DNA from: Achromobacter sp. Marseille-Q4962
Lineage (GTDB): Bacteria; Pseudomonadota; Gammaproteobacteria; Burkholderiales; Burkholderiaceae_B
Direction of reading: 5' to 3'
Assembly: GCF_943737005.1 (NCBI RefSeq)
Contig: NZ_CALSFU010000009.1
Coordinates: 1 to 64,000 of the forward strand
Length of the DNA: 64,000 nt
Shown here piece by piece: positions 9,860 through 20,743 of this stretch. How positions within the stretch are numbered: the first letter of the stretch is position 1; each line of letters begins with the position of its first letter. The notes below the pieces were generated by a model. That model was given only the letters and a program-made list of their open reading frames with translations. It did not search any database and was not told the DNA's origin. The translations under genes were made by a program, and so were the position numbers.

Positions 9860-10845
9860 TGGATACCGCAATGAAATACTCCGTAATCGCGGGCACCGGC
9901 AGCTTCCTGCCGGAACGCGTGGTTTCGAACGACCAGCTTGCCGCGGAACTGGCAACGCGGAACATCGCCACCTCCGACGAATGGATCGTCGAGCGCACGG
10001 GCATCCGGCAGCGCCACCTCGCCGAGCGCGGCGTCACCACCAGCCAGCTCGCCACCGAGGCCGCGCGCCGCGCGCTGGCCGACGCCGGGGTGGACGCATC
10101 CGAGCTCGACCTCATCGTGCTGGCGACCTCCACCCCCGACTACGTATTCCCGAGCACGGCCTGCCTGGTCCAGGCCAACCTGGGCGCCAAGGGTTCGGCG
10201 GCGTTCGACGTGCAGGCCGTGTGCAGCGGCTTCGTGTACGCCCTCACCACGGCCGACAGCTTCATCCGCGCCGGGCGCGCGCGCCGCGCCCTGGTCATCG
10301 GCGCCGAAGTGTTCTCCCGCATCCTCGACTGGAACGACCGCAGCACCTGCGTGCTGTTCGGCGACGGCGCGGGCGCCGTGGTGCTCAAGGCCGCCGACGA
10401 GCCGGGCATCATGGCCGCGCAACTGCACGCCGACGGCAGCCAGACCCGCATCCTGAGCGCGGCGGGCAACGTGGCCTACGGCGACGTCACCGGCGATCCC
10501 TTCCTGCGCATGGACGGCCAGGCCGTCTTCAAGCAGGCCGTCACCGTGCTCGACCGTTCCGCGCGCGACACCTGCGCCGAGGCCGGCGTGCAGATCGACG
10601 ACGTGGACTGGCTGATCCCGCACCAGGCCAACGTGCGCATCCTGAATTTCCTGGCGCGCAAGCTGGGCGTGTCCACGGACAAGGTGGTCATCACCGTGGA
10701 CAGCCATGCCAACACGTCGGCGGCCAGCGTGCCCCTGGCCCTGGACGTGGCGCGCCGCGACGGTCGGGTCAAGCGCGGCCAGCTCGTGCTGATGCAGGGC
10801 GTGGGCGGCGGTTTCACCTGGGGTTCCGTGCTGGCGCGCATGTAG
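9859..10845 (+). CDS. fabH: Beta-ketoacyl-ACP synthase III
   Basis: Condenses acetyl-CoA with malonyl-ACP to begin fatty-acid synthesis. With ATG 9859 the protein has 328 residues; an in-frame ATG at 9871 ([15 protein letters not shown]) is an alternative start that fits many homologues equally well. The catalytic triad is complete: Cys122 (AVCSGFVY), His255 (IPHQANVRI) and Asn285 (HANTSAAS). The substrate loop and GGGFTWGS end are typical. It lies between plsX (one-base overlap) and fabD (91 bases). Confidence 0.97.
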   Translation: MDTAMKYSVIAGTGSFLPERVVSNDQLAAELATRNIATSDEWIVERTGIRQRHLAERGVTTSQLATEAARRALADAGVDASELDLIVLATSTPDYVFPSTACLVQANLGAKGSAAFDVQAVCSGFVYALTTADSFIRAGRARRALVIGAEVFSRILDWNDRSTCVLFGDGAGAVVLKAADEPGIMAAQLHADGSQTRILSAAGNVAYGDVTGDPFLRMDGQAVFKQAVTVLDRSARDTCAEAGVQIDDVDWLIPHQANVRILNFLARKLGVSTDKVVITVDSHANTSAASVPLALDVARRDGRVKRGQLVLMQGVGGGFTWGSVLARM

Positions 10846-10936
10846 CCGCCGAAAGGCAGGGCGGCCGCCGCGCCGTGTTTGCCAGGTGGCCGCGCCTGAC
10901 AATCCTTAAAGATCCAAAATCACTACACGGTCAATC

Positions 10937-11872
10937 ATGAAAATCGCATTTGTCTTTCCGGGCCAGGGCTCGCAGTCGGTCGGCATGCTGGATGCCTGGA
11001 GCGGCGTGCAGCCGGTTGCCGATACCGTGGCCCGCGCCTCGCAGGCGCTGGGACAGGACCTGGGCGCCCTCATCGCGCAAGGCCCGGCCGAAGAACTGAA
11101 CCTGACCACCAACACGCAGCCCGTCATGCTGACCGCCGGCGCGGCTTTCTACGCCGCCTGGCGCGCGGCCGGCGGACGCGAGCCCGACGTGGTCGCGGGC
11201 CACAGCCTGGGCGAGTACGCCGCGCTCACCGCCGCGGGCTCGCTGTCGCTCGAAGACGCAGTGCGCCTGGTGCGCGTGCGCGCCGATGCCATGCAGGCCG
11301 CGGTGCCGGTGGGCACGGGCGCCATGGCGGCCATCCTGGGCCTGGACGACGACGCCGTGCGCGCCGCCTGTGCGGCCGCCGCCCAGGGCGAAGTCGTCGA
11401 GGCCGTGAATTTCAACGCGCCCGCCCAGGTCGTCATCGCCGGGCACAAGGCGGCCGTCGAACGCGCCTGCGAGCAGGCCAAGGCCGCGGGCGCCAAGCGC
11501 GCGCTGCTGCTGCCGGTTTCGGCCCCGTTCCACTCCAGCCTGCTCAAGCCCGCGGCCGAGGTGCTGGCCAAGGCGCTGGCGCAGGTCCAGGTGGCCGCGC
11601 CCCGGGTGCAGGTCATCAACAACGTGGACGTGGCTTCCCCGTCTGAGCCCGGCGCCATCCGCGACGCGCTGGTGCGCCAGGCCTGGCATCCGGTGCGCTG
11701 GGTGGAAACCCTGCGCGCCATGAAGGCGCAGGGGGTCACGCACGTCATCGAATGCGGCCCCGGCAAGGTGCTGGCCGGCCTCACCAAGCGTATCGATCCG
11801 GAACTCACCGGGCTGGCCATCACCGATCCGGCTTCGCTGGAAGCGGCGCTGGCCGCGGTCAATGGAAACTGA
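10937..11872 (+). CDS. fabD: Malonyl-CoA:ACP transacylase
   Basis: Moves malonyl groups from CoA to ACP for fatty-acid elongation. It has 311 residues and begins MKIAFVFPGQGSQSVGM. The nucleophile is Ser90 in GHSLGEYAAL and the partner His199 lies in SAPFHSSLL; the oxyanion Gln of PGQGSQ is present. Length and motifs are normal for the family. Four bases separate its stop from the preferred fabG start. Confidence 0.97.
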   Translation: MKIAFVFPGQGSQSVGMLDAWSGVQPVADTVARASQALGQDLGALIAQGPAEELNLTTNTQPVMLTAGAAFYAAWRAAGGREPDVVAGHSLGEYAALTAAGSLSLEDAVRLVRVRADAMQAAVPVGTGAMAAILGLDDDAVRAACAAAAQGEVVEAVNFNAPAQVVIAGHKAAVERACEQAKAAGAKRALLLPVSAPFHSSLLKPAAEVLAKALAQVQVAAPRVQVINNVDVASPSEPGAIRDALVRQAWHPVRWVETLRAMKAQGVTHVIECGPGKVLAGLTKRIDPELTGLAITDPASLEAALAAVNGN

Positions 11873-11876
11873 CACC

Positions 11877-12626
11877 ATGGACAACACCTCGAAGGAACTG
11901 CAGGGCAAGATCGCCCTCGTGACGGGCGCCACGCGCGGCATCGGCCGCGCCATCGCCGAAGAGCTGGCGGCGCGCGGCGCCACGGTCGTGGGCACCGCCA
12001 CGTCCGAGGCCGGCGCCGCCGCCATCACCGAGGCGCTGGCGCCGCACGGCGGCCGCGGCGTGGTGCTGGACGTGACCGATGCCCAGGCTTGCGACGCGCT
12101 CGTCGAGGCGCTGGGCAAGGAGGGCGGTCCGCACATTCTCGTCAACAATGCCGGCATCACCCGCGATACGCTGGCCATGCGCATGAAGGACGAAGACTGG
12201 TCGGCCGTGATCGACACCAACCTGGCGTCGGTTTTCCGCCTGTCGCGCGCCGTGCTGCGCAGCATGATGAAGGCGCGCTGGGGCCGCATCATCAACGTCA
12301 CCTCGGTGGTGGGCGCGTCGGGCAACGCGGGTCAGGCCAACTATGCCGCCGCCAAGGCGGGCGTGGCGGGCATGTCGCGCGCCCTGGCCCGCGAGCTGGG
12401 CAGCCGCAACATCACGGTGAACTGCGTGGCGCCCGGCTTCATCGATACCGACATGACCCGCGCCCTGGGCGAGAACCAGACGGCGGCCCTGCTCCAGCAG
12501 ATTCCGCTGGGCCGCCTGGGCTCGCCGGCCGACATCGCCCATGCGGTGGCCTTTTTGTCCAGTCCCCAGGCGGGTTACATTACCGGCACGACGCTGCACG
12601 TCAACGGCGGCATGTACATGCAATAA
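11877..12626 (+). CDS. fabG: 3-oxoacyl-ACP reductase
   Basis: NADPH-dependent reduction of 3-oxoacyl-ACP in the elongation cycle. With ATG 11877 the protein has 249 residues, a classical short-chain dehydrogenase: TGATRGIG cofactor loop, NNAG, and catalytic Ser143, Tyr156 and Lys160 (YAAAK). ATG 11862 inside fabD is in frame too, but the GGAAA at 11864-11868 is well placed as Shine-Dalgarno for 11877. It is followed by a hairpin and a separate acpP promoter. Confidence 0.96.
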
Positions 12627-12673
12627 GTCACGATCCGCGCGGAATGCCTGGCTTTCCGCGCGTGTCACAACGA

Positions 12674-12692
12674 AGCGCCGCATTGCGGCGCT
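12674..12692 (+). terminator. Hairpin between fabG and acpP (possible partial terminator)
   Basis: A perfect 8-bp stem, AGCGCCGC at 12674-12681 and GCGGCGCT at 12685-12692, with a three-base loop. The nearest T run is about 37 bases downstream, so it is not a strong intrinsic terminator. It may attenuate read-through or protect the upstream mRNA end. Confidence 0.4.
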
Positions 12693-12769
12693 CCGGCGCC
12701 AGCCGGCGCGGGAGCGGTCAGGCGGTGTTATTTTTGTCAGGCCAGGCGTCGCATTCCTCTGCGCTTGGC

Positions 12770-12775
12770 TATAAT
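12770..12775 (+). promoter_or_regulatory. Likely acpP promoter (-10 element)
   Basis: A perfect TATAAT stands 30 bases before the acpP start, with no convincing -35 box at 16-18 bases. A separate strong acpP promoter is expected, since ACP is among the most abundant proteins, but the -35 side is weak. Confidence 0.5.
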
Positions 12776-12805
12776 TCGCGGGATTTTTCCCATTTGGAGA
12801 TCTGC

Positions 12806-13045
12806 ATGGAAAGCATCGAACAGCGCGTCAAGAAGATCGTCGCTGAACAACTTGGCGTGAACGAAGCCGAGATCAAGAACGAGTCCTCCTTCCTTGACGA
12901 CCTCGGTGCCGATTCGCTCGACATGGTCGAACTGGTCATGGCGCTCGAAGACGAATTCGAGACCGAGATCCCCGACGAAGAGGCCGAAAAGATCACGACC
13001 GTGCAACAAGCGATTGACTACATCAATTCGCACGGCAAGCAGTAA
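12806..13045 (+). CDS. acpP: Acyl carrier protein
   Basis: Seventy-nine-residue acidic carrier of growing acyl chains. The phosphopantetheine attachment site is Ser37 in the DSL motif of [10 protein letters not shown]. Helix II and the C-terminal [10 protein letters not shown] match the family closely. ATG 12806 is preceded by TTGGAGAT as Shine-Dalgarno. It sits between fabG and fabF, as in E. coli. Confidence 0.98.
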
Positions 13046-13245
13046 GCCTGTACGCAGTCAGCCTGTATTCACCCGGGTTTCCGATCGCAACCATCGGAAG
13101 CCGCCGGGGCTCGGGGCGGTTTCAGGAGTTTGCCGTGCGGCTCGCGCGGGTCAGGGCGCTTTGAGGCCCGGCCCGCACATTGGCGCGCCGCGCGTGCAAC
13201 GCCTCCCGAAAACCGCCTTTCTTTTGTCAGTTTGAGGAGTCATCC

Positions 13246-14475
13246 GTGAAGCGACGAGTCGTCATCACCGGCCTGGGCATCGTTTCCCCCGTGGGAAATG
13301 ACATTGCCACCGCCTGGGACAATATCGTCAACGGACGTTCTGGCGTCAGCCGCATCACCCGTTTCGATCCCTCGGCCCTCACCACGCACATCGCCGGCGA
13401 AGTCAAGGATTTCGACGTCACCGCCTATCTTCCCGCCAAGGAAGCCCGCCAGATGGATACCTTCATCCATTACGGCATGGCTGCCGGCATGCAGGCGTGG
13501 CGCGATGCCGGCCTGGAAGTCACCGAAACGAACGCCGACCGCATCGGCGTGATCGTGGGCTCCGGCATCGGCGGCCTGCCGCGCATCGAGGAAACCCAGA
13601 TCGAATACCTGTCCAAGGGACCGCGCCGCATTTCCCCGTTCTTCGTGCCGGGCTCGCTGATCAACCTGATCTCCGGCCATCTGTCCATCATGTACGGGCT
13701 GAAGGGGCCGAGCTACGCGGTGGTGTCGGCTTGCACCACGGGACTGCACTGCATCGGCGATGCCGCCCGCCTCATCGAGTACGGCGATGCCGACGTCATG
13801 ATCGCCGGCGGCGCCGAATCCACCGTTTCTCCGCTGGGCATCGGCGGGTTCGCCGCCATGCGCGCGCTGTCCACCCGCAACGACGATCCGCAGACCGCCT
13901 CCCGTCCCTGGGACCGCGACCGCGACGGCTTCGTGCTGGGCGAAGGCGCGGGCGTGCTGGTGCTCGAGGAATACGAGCACGCCAAGAAGCGCGGCGCCCG
14001 CATCTACGGCGAATTCGCCGGCTACGGCATGAGTTCGGACGCCCACCACATCACGGCTCCCGACAAGGACGGCCCGCGCCGCGGCATCATCAACGCGCTG
14101 CGCAACGGCGGCATCAACCCCGACGACGTGCAGTACGTCAACGCGCACGGCACCTCCACGCCGCTGGGCGACAAGAACGAAACCGACGCCCTGAAGCTCG
14201 CCTTCGGCGACCACGCCAGGAAGCTGGTGGTGAATTCCACCAAATCCATGACCGGCCACCTGCTGGGCGCAGCCGGCGGCATCGAGGCCGTGTTCACCAC
14301 CCTGGCCGTGCATCACCAGGTTTCGCCCCCGACGATCAACATCTTCAACCAGGATCCGGAATGCGACCTGGACTATTGCGCCAACGAGGCGCGTCCGATG
14401 AAGATCGACGTGGGTCTGTCCAACTCCTTCGGTTTTGGCGGCACCAACGGCTCGATGGCCGTTCGCCGGGTCTGA
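13246..14475 (+). CDS. fabF: 3-oxoacyl-ACP synthase II
   Basis: Elongating condensing enzyme of fatty-acid synthesis, important for the 16:1 to 18:1 step and temperature control. The 409 residues start from GTG 13246 with a strong Shine-Dalgarno (TTGAGGAGT). The catalytic Cys163 (VSACTTGLH) and histidines His301 (NAHGTSTP) and His338 (TGHLLGAAGG) are all present. A longer reading from TTG 13180 is possible but adds 22 unrelated residues. It is the last gene of the fab cluster. Confidence 0.97.
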   Translation: MKRRVVITGLGIVSPVGNDIATAWDNIVNGRSGVSRITRFDPSALTTHIAGEVKDFDVTAYLPAKEARQMDTFIHYGMAAGMQAWRDAGLEVTETNADRIGVIVGSGIGGLPRIEETQIEYLSKGPRRISPFFVPGSLINLISGHLSIMYGLKGPSYAVVSACTTGLHCIGDAARLIEYGDADVMIAGGAESTVSPLGIGGFAAMRALSTRNDDPQTASRPWDRDRDGFVLGEGAGVLVLEEYEHAKKRGARIYGEFAGYGMSSDAHHITAPDKDGPRRGIINALRNGGINPDDVQYVNAHGTSTPLGDKNETDALKLAFGDHARKLVVNSTKSMTGHLLGAAGGIEAVFTTLAVHHQVSPPTINIFNQDPECDLDYCANEARPMKIDVGLSNSFGFGGTNGSMAVRRV

Positions 14476-14518
14476 TTTGGCCGGCTCCTCCGGAGAACGC
14501 CGGACCGGCCTCGTGGCC

Positions 14519-14971
14519 ATGGGCAGGCCCGGCGGCCTGAAGGCCCTGTCGGGCGGCGCGCTTTGCGTGGCCGTCGCCTGCGTGGCGCAGGCCGCCTTGT
14601 TCGCGGGTGCGGGCGGGACGACGCTGGCCTGGCTGGCCCTGCCGGCGCTGGCCGCGGGCCTGTTACACTTGACCGGCAGCAGCCCGTCCCCGGTATCCGC
14701 GCTGCGTCCCTCCACCGGCGCCGGGCCCTGGCAAGTCCGCCTGTCCCGACGCTGGCGGGACGCCGTCCTCCTGGAGCAGCATGCCGGACCGGCCTGGCTG
14801 ACACTGACCATGCGGGTTCTGCCCGCCGGGAGCGCAGCCTTCGAGACCACCATCGTCACTTTCACCGTCTGGCGCCATGCCTTGCGGCCTGAAGCCTGGC
14901 GCCGCCTGCGCCTGCTGGCCGCGGCGTCGCGCCGGCACGCGCCTGCGGTCCGCCTGCGGGAGGCCTCATGA
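14519..14971 (+). CDS. Small membrane protein, YgfX-like
   Basis: A protein of about 150 residues, with two N-terminal hydrophobic helices (ALCVAVACVAQAALF and LAWLALPALAAGLL), then a soluble domain ending in LRPEAWRRLRLLAAASRRHA. This layout and the C-terminal W-R-R-L-R pattern recall YgfX/CptA-type membrane proteins; the resemblance is by eye and modest. The start is unsure: TTG 14477, GTG 14513 or ATG 14519. Its end overlaps rpoE by four bases (ATGA), so it is translated with the sigma-E operon. Function is unknown. Confidence 0.6.
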   Translation: MGRPGGLKALSGGALCVAVACVAQAALFAGAGGTTLAWLALPALAAGLLHLTGSSPSPVSALRPSTGAGPWQVRLSRRWRDAVLLEQHAGPAWLTLTMRVLPAGSAAFETTIVTFTVWRHALRPEAWRRLRLLAAASRRHAPAVRLREAS

Positions 14972-15567
14972 GCGAGCGCGAAGTCGACGCCGAACTCGTC
15001 GAGCGCGTCCAGCGCGGCGACAAGAAGGCCTTCGACCTGCTGGTGCTCAAGTACCAGCGCAAGATCCTCCGCCTGCTGGCGCGCATGATCCGCGATCCCG
15101 CGGAAATCGAGGACGTGGCCCAGGAGGCCTTCATCAAGGCGTACCGGGCGCTGCCCCAGTTCCGGGGCGACAGCGCCTTCTACACCTGGCTCTACCGCAT
15201 CGCCATCAACACCGCCCGCAACTGGCTCGCCTCCCAGGGGCGGCGCCCCAGCGCGCCCAATGCAATAGAAACGGAAGACGGTGAAACTTTTAACGAAACG
15301 GACAACCTAACCGACATAAGCACGCCGGAGTCCATGATGGCCAGCCGCGAGATCGCCGAAACGGTGAATGCCGCCATCGCGGAGCTGCCCGAGGAATTGC
15401 GCACAGCAATCGTCCTGCGTGAAATCGAAGGTATGAGTTACGAAGACATCGCCCAGAGCATGGATTGCCCGATAGGTACGGTGCGCTCCCGCATTTTTCG
15501 TGCGCGCGAAGCCATCGCCACCCGTCTGCGTCCGTTGCTGGACACCGATGCCGAGCGTCGCTGGTAA
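14968..15567 (+). CDS. rpoE: RNA polymerase sigma factor RpoE (AlgU)
   Basis: ECF sigma factor for the envelope-stress response. The 199 residues show sigma region 2 (AFDLLVLKYQRKILRL, EDVAQEAFIKAYRALPQF, TWLYRIAINTARNWL) and region 4 with its helix-turn-helix (MSYEDIAQSMDCPIGTVRSR). It is followed by its anti-sigma factor rseA and by rseB and mucD, so the regulatory unit is complete. The linker between regions 2 and 4 (about 15255-15330) is visibly poorer in G+C than its surroundings. Confidence 0.97.
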   Translation: MSEREVDAELVERVQRGDKKAFDLLVLKYQRKILRLLARMIRDPAEIEDVAQEAFIKAYRALPQFRGDSAFYTWLYRIAINTARNWLASQGRRPSAPNAIETEDGETFNETDNLTDISTPESMMASREIAETVNAAIAELPEELRTAIVLREIEGMSYEDIAQSMDCPIGTVRSRIFRAREAIATRLRPLLDTDAERRW

Positions 15568-15579
15568 GGAGTGGCAGTC

Positions 15580-16098
15580 ATGCAAACAGCAGCCAAGTCC
15601 GTCGAGACCGACCCGACCTCCTGGGAAGAGTCGCTTTCCGCCTGGATGGATGGGGAAGAAGAGTCCGACGATATTTTTCCCGGCCTGTTGTCCAAAGAGG
15701 GACGGCAGACCTGGGACACCTATCACCTGATAGGCGATTCCCTGCGCAACGCCGACCTGGCGCTGACGCCCAGCGCGGACTTCCAGGCGCGCCTGGCGCG
15801 CGCCCTGGACGCCGAGCTGCCCATCGTGGCGGCGCCGCGGCGCCGGTCGCCGCTGCGCCTGGGCCTGTCCGGCCTGGCGGTGGCCGCCGCGGTGGCCACC
15901 GTGGCCTGGGTGGCCCAGCCCTATCTCGCGGGCTCCGGTCCGGAAACCCGGGTGCTGGCCGATGCGGGCGGCAATCCGTCCCTCGGCGCTCAGGCGGCCG
16001 ATGACGCCGGCCTGCGCGACTACCTCGAAGCCCACCGGCAGATGGCCGGCCCCAGCGCGGTGCGCCAGGTTTCCTTTGAAACGAGGACGGGGCGTTGA
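15580..16098 (+). CDS. rseA: Anti-sigma-E factor RseA (MucA)
   Basis: Single-pass inner-membrane protein that binds sigma-E with its cytoplasmic N-terminal domain until it is cut by DegS and RseP. It has 172 residues. WEESLSAWMDGEE and WDTYHLIGDSLR are the sigma-binding helices. A hydrophobic membrane span (about residues 88-110, RLGLSGLAVAAAVATVAWVA) separates the periplasmic tail. ATG 15580 was preferred to GTG 15571 because AAGGAG lies seven bases before it. It is coupled to rseB by a one-base overlap. Confidence 0.92.
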   Translation: MQTAAKSVETDPTSWEESLSAWMDGEEESDDIFPGLLSKEGRQTWDTYHLIGDSLRNADLALTPSADFQARLARALDAELPIVAAPRRRSPLRLGLSGLAVAAAVATVAWVAQPYLAGSGPETRVLADAGGNPSLGAQAADDAGLRDYLEAHRQMAGPSAVRQVSFETRTGR

Positions 16099-17177
16099 TG
16101 GCCCGCAGGCTTCCGATCCGCTGGCTGCCGGCCGGACGCTCCGACTCCGGGCATGTCCACCGCGCCGGCTGGTTCGCCGCCTCGCTGCTCCTCCTCTCCT
16201 TCTTCGCCGCGCACGCCAGCGCGCTCGCCGCGCCGCCGGGCGGCGCCGCGCCTGCCGAGGACATGGCGCAACTGCTGTCCCGCATCCAGGACGCCGCGCG
16301 CCAGAAAGACTATTCCGGCGTGTTCATGTACCAGCAGGGCGAATTCATCCAGTCTTCCCGCCTGGTCCACGTGGTGGACGGCACGGGCGAGCGCGAGCGC
16401 CTGGAGATCCTGGACGGCCAGCCGCGCGAATACCTGCGGCACAACGAAGACGTCCAATGCCTGGTGCCCGACCACAAGACGGTGCTGCTGGAGCGCCGGC
16501 GCGGCGACCGCTTCCCCGGCCTGCTGCTGGGCGACCCCGCCCGCCTGTCCGAGCAGTACGACATTCGCGCCGAAAAGACGCTGCACCGCGTGGCGGGCCG
16601 GCAGTGCCGCCTCATCACCATCGAGCCGCGCGACAAGCTGCGCTATGGCTACCGGCTGTGCGCCGACGTCGATACCAGCCTGCTCCTGAAGGCCCAGACG
16701 CTCAACGCGGCCAAGGGCGTGGTGGAGCAGGTGTCCTTCACCTCCCTCAGGCTGGGCTCCGAGGTCGATCCCCAGGACCTGGCCTCCCGCTGGAGCACCC
16801 GCGACTGGAAGGTCATGGAATCGTCCATGACGCCGGTCGATCTCTCCGCGCTGGGCTGGCGCATCCACGCGCCCAAGGGGTTCAGCGTGGTCATGCAGGT
16901 TTCGCGCACCATGGGGCACGGCGCGCCGGTCAACCAGATGGTGCTGTCCGACGGGCTGGCCGCCATTTCGGTTTTCATCGAGCCTTATGACAACCAGCGC
17001 GGGCATCATCCGCCGGCCGGCGCGTTGCAACGCGGCGCGCTCACGGTCTACGCTACCCGCATCGCGGATTTCTGGCTGACCGCCGTGGGCGAGGTGCCCG
17101 TGGCCACGCTGGAGCAGCTCGCGGAATCGACGGAATACGTGCCCGCGGCGCAGGCGCCGGCGGCCGGAGTCAAATAA
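16098..17177 (+). CDS. rseB: Sigma-E regulatory protein RseB (MucB)
   Basis: Periplasmic sensor that binds the RseA tail and shields it from DegS until mislocalised lipoprotein or LPS signals release it. The 359-residue protein has an N-terminal signal (WFAASLLLLSFFAAHASALA) and the MucB/RseB lipoprotein-like large domain (QDAARQKDYSGVFMYQQG) followed by the smaller C-terminal domain (LGWRIHAPKGFSVVMQVSR). The start ATG overlaps the rseA stop (TGATG). Confidence 0.94.
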   Translation: MARRLPIRWLPAGRSDSGHVHRAGWFAASLLLLSFFAAHASALAAPPGGAAPAEDMAQLLSRIQDAARQKDYSGVFMYQQGEFIQSSRLVHVVDGTGERERLEILDGQPREYLRHNEDVQCLVPDHKTVLLERRRGDRFPGLLLGDPARLSEQYDIRAEKTLHRVAGRQCRLITIEPRDKLRYGYRLCADVDTSLLLKAQTLNAAKGVVEQVSFTSLRLGSEVDPQDLASRWSTRDWKVMESSMTPVDLSALGWRIHAPKGFSVVMQVSRTMGHGAPVNQMVLSDGLAAISVFIEPYDNQRGHHPPAGALQRGALTVYATRIADFWLTAVGEVPVATLEQLAESTEYVPAAQAPAAGVK

Positions 17178-17221
17178 GACCAGTCCTGTACTGGCAGGCA
17201 GCAATTGCGGAGTGTTCATCT

Positions 17222-18688
17222 ATGAAATTTCTGACGGTGTCGAACCTGGGTTTCCGGCGCGCGCTGGCGGCGCTGGCCGCGGCGGGCATGCTGTTGTCGG
17301 CCGCGGCTCCCGCGAGCGCGGCTCCCCTGGTGAGCCTGCCCGATTTCACGGCCGTCGTGGAGAAAACCGAGCCGGCCGTGGTCAACATCCGCACCACGGC
17401 CACCGTGCCGGTGCGCGGCCCCACGAGCGGAAGCGATCCCTACGAGCTGTTCCGCTGGTTCTTCGGGCCCGACTTCCAGCCGCCCGGCATGCCGCAGATC
17501 CCCTCGCCGCGCCAGCGTCCGCAGCCGCAGCCCGAGGAGCGCACGGTGCCGCGCGGCGTGGGTTCCGGCTTTTTCATCTCCGATGACGGCTACATCCTCA
17601 CCAACAACCACGTGGTGAGCGACGCCACCGACATCTACGTCACGCTGACCGACGGCCGGGAATTCAAGGCCAAGGTCATCGGCACCGACGAGCGCACCGA
17701 CGTGGCCCTCATCAAGATCGACGCCAAGGGCATGACGCCGCTGGTCATCGGCGACCCCAAGACCCTCAAGAAGGGCCAGTGGGTACTGGCCATCGGCTCG
17801 CCGTTCGGGCTGGATTCCACCGTGACCGCCGGCATCGTCAGCGCCATCGGCCGCGACACCGGCGAATACCTGCCGTTCATCCAGACCGACGTGGCCGTCA
17901 ACCCGGGCAATTCCGGCGGCCCGCTGATCGACCTGGACGGCGACGTGGTGGGCATCAATTCGCAGATCATTTCGCGCAGCGGCGGCTTCATGGGCATTTC
18001 GCTGGCCATTCCCATCGACGAGGCCATGCGCGTGGTCGAGCAGCTGCGCACCACCGGCAAGGTCACGCGCGGCCGAGTCGGCGTGCAGATCGGCGAAGTG
18101 GGCAAGGAAGTGGCCGACGCCATCGGCCTGCCCAAGGCCGAGGGCGCGCTGGTGAGCAGCGTCGAGCAGGACGGCCCCGCCGACGAGGCCGGGGTGCAGC
18201 CGGGCGACGTGATCCTGAAGTTCAACGGCGAAACCATCAAGCGCTGGTCCGATCTGCCGCGCATCGTGGGCGAAACCAAGCCGGGCACCCGCGCCACCAT
18301 GGAAGTCTGGCGCAAGGGCAAGACCGTGACCCTGACCGTCAAGGTCGGCGAGATTCCCACCGAAAAGGCCGCCGGCGCGGGCAAGCCGGACGCCGGGCCG
18401 GCGCTCGCGGCCACCAACGCGCTGGGCCTTGCCGTGTCGGACGTGCCCGCCGACGTGCAGCGCAAGCTGCGCATCAAGGGCGGCGTGCAGGTGAAGGCCG
18501 CCGAGGGCGCGGCCGCCAAGGCGGGCCTGCAGGAAGGGGACATCGTGCTGGCGGTCAACGACAGCGACGTGACGAGCGCCAGGCAGTTCGCGGAGCTGGT
18601 GGCCAAGCTGGACAAGAGCCGTTCCGTGGGCCTGCTGGTGCGCCGCGGCGACCAGACCCAGTGGGTGGCCGTGGCTCCCAGCAAATAA
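17222..18688 (+). CDS. mucD: Periplasmic serine protease, DegP/MucD family
   Basis: Do-family protease and chaperone that degrades misfolded envelope proteins. The 488 residues comprise a signal peptide (cut near ASAAP), a trypsin-like domain with triad His130 (NNHVVSDA), Asp160 (ERTDVALI) and Ser231 (GNSGGPL), and two PDZ domains (about 285-375 and 395-485). It closes the sigma-E operon, as mucD does in Pseudomonas, and a strong terminator follows. The N-terminal linker rich in Pro and Gln (about residues 70-105) is longer than in DegS. Confidence 0.96.
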   Translation: MKFLTVSNLGFRRALAALAAAGMLLSAAAPASAAPLVSLPDFTAVVEKTEPAVVNIRTTATVPVRGPTSGSDPYELFRWFFGPDFQPPGMPQIPSPRQRPQPQPEERTVPRGVGSGFFISDDGYILTNNHVVSDATDIYVTLTDGREFKAKVIGTDERTDVALIKIDAKGMTPLVIGDPKTLKKGQWVLAIGSPFGLDSTVTAGIVSAIGRDTGEYLPFIQTDVAVNPGNSGGPLIDLDGDVVGINSQIISRSGGFMGISLAIPIDEAMRVVEQLRTTGKVTRGRVGVQIGEVGKEVADAIGLPKAEGALVSSVEQDGPADEAGVQPGDVILKFNGETIKRWSDLPRIVGETKPGTRATMEVWRKGKTVTLTVKVGEIPTEKAAGAGKPDAGPALAATNALGLAVSDVPADVQRKLRIKGGVQVKAAEGAAAKAGLQEGDIVLAVNDSDVTSARQFAELVAKLDKSRSVGLLVRRGDQTQWVAVAPSK

Positions 18689-18724
18689 GCCTCAAGACCG
18701 GCTAAAATGCCTGGTTGCCGCAAA

Positions 18725-18753
18725 GAGGGGGCGCATGGCGCCCCCTCGTTTTT
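18725..18753 (+). terminator. Rho-independent terminator after mucD
   Basis: A perfect 10-bp stem (18725-18734 with 18738-18747, GAGGGGGCGC and its complement) with a three-base ATG loop, followed by TTTTT at 18749-18753. It closes the rpoE-mucD transcription unit and separates it from lepA. Confidence 0.9.
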
Positions 18754-18926
18754 GCCCGGTTGCTCCCGCGGAAGCGGCCCGTTCCGGCGTCTGCCGGCCT
18801 GCGGCGGCCCGGGCAGTCCAGTACGGGCCCGGACCTGCGGCCCGGGCCCGTTTCGTCAACCGCGCGTTCGTGCGCGGCGGATCTTCCGCGGCATTGAGCC
18901 GAATTCCGTCCCTCTTTAATTCACGT

Positions 18927-20720
<1,794 letters not shown>

Positions 20721-20743
20721 AAACCTAGTAAGGCGGTTAGCTG

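Noticed and set aside
15270-15310. GAAACTT-like stretch inside rpoE as a sigma-E promoter
   Set aside because: The second box is missing at the right distance, and the position inside the coding sequence is unlikely.
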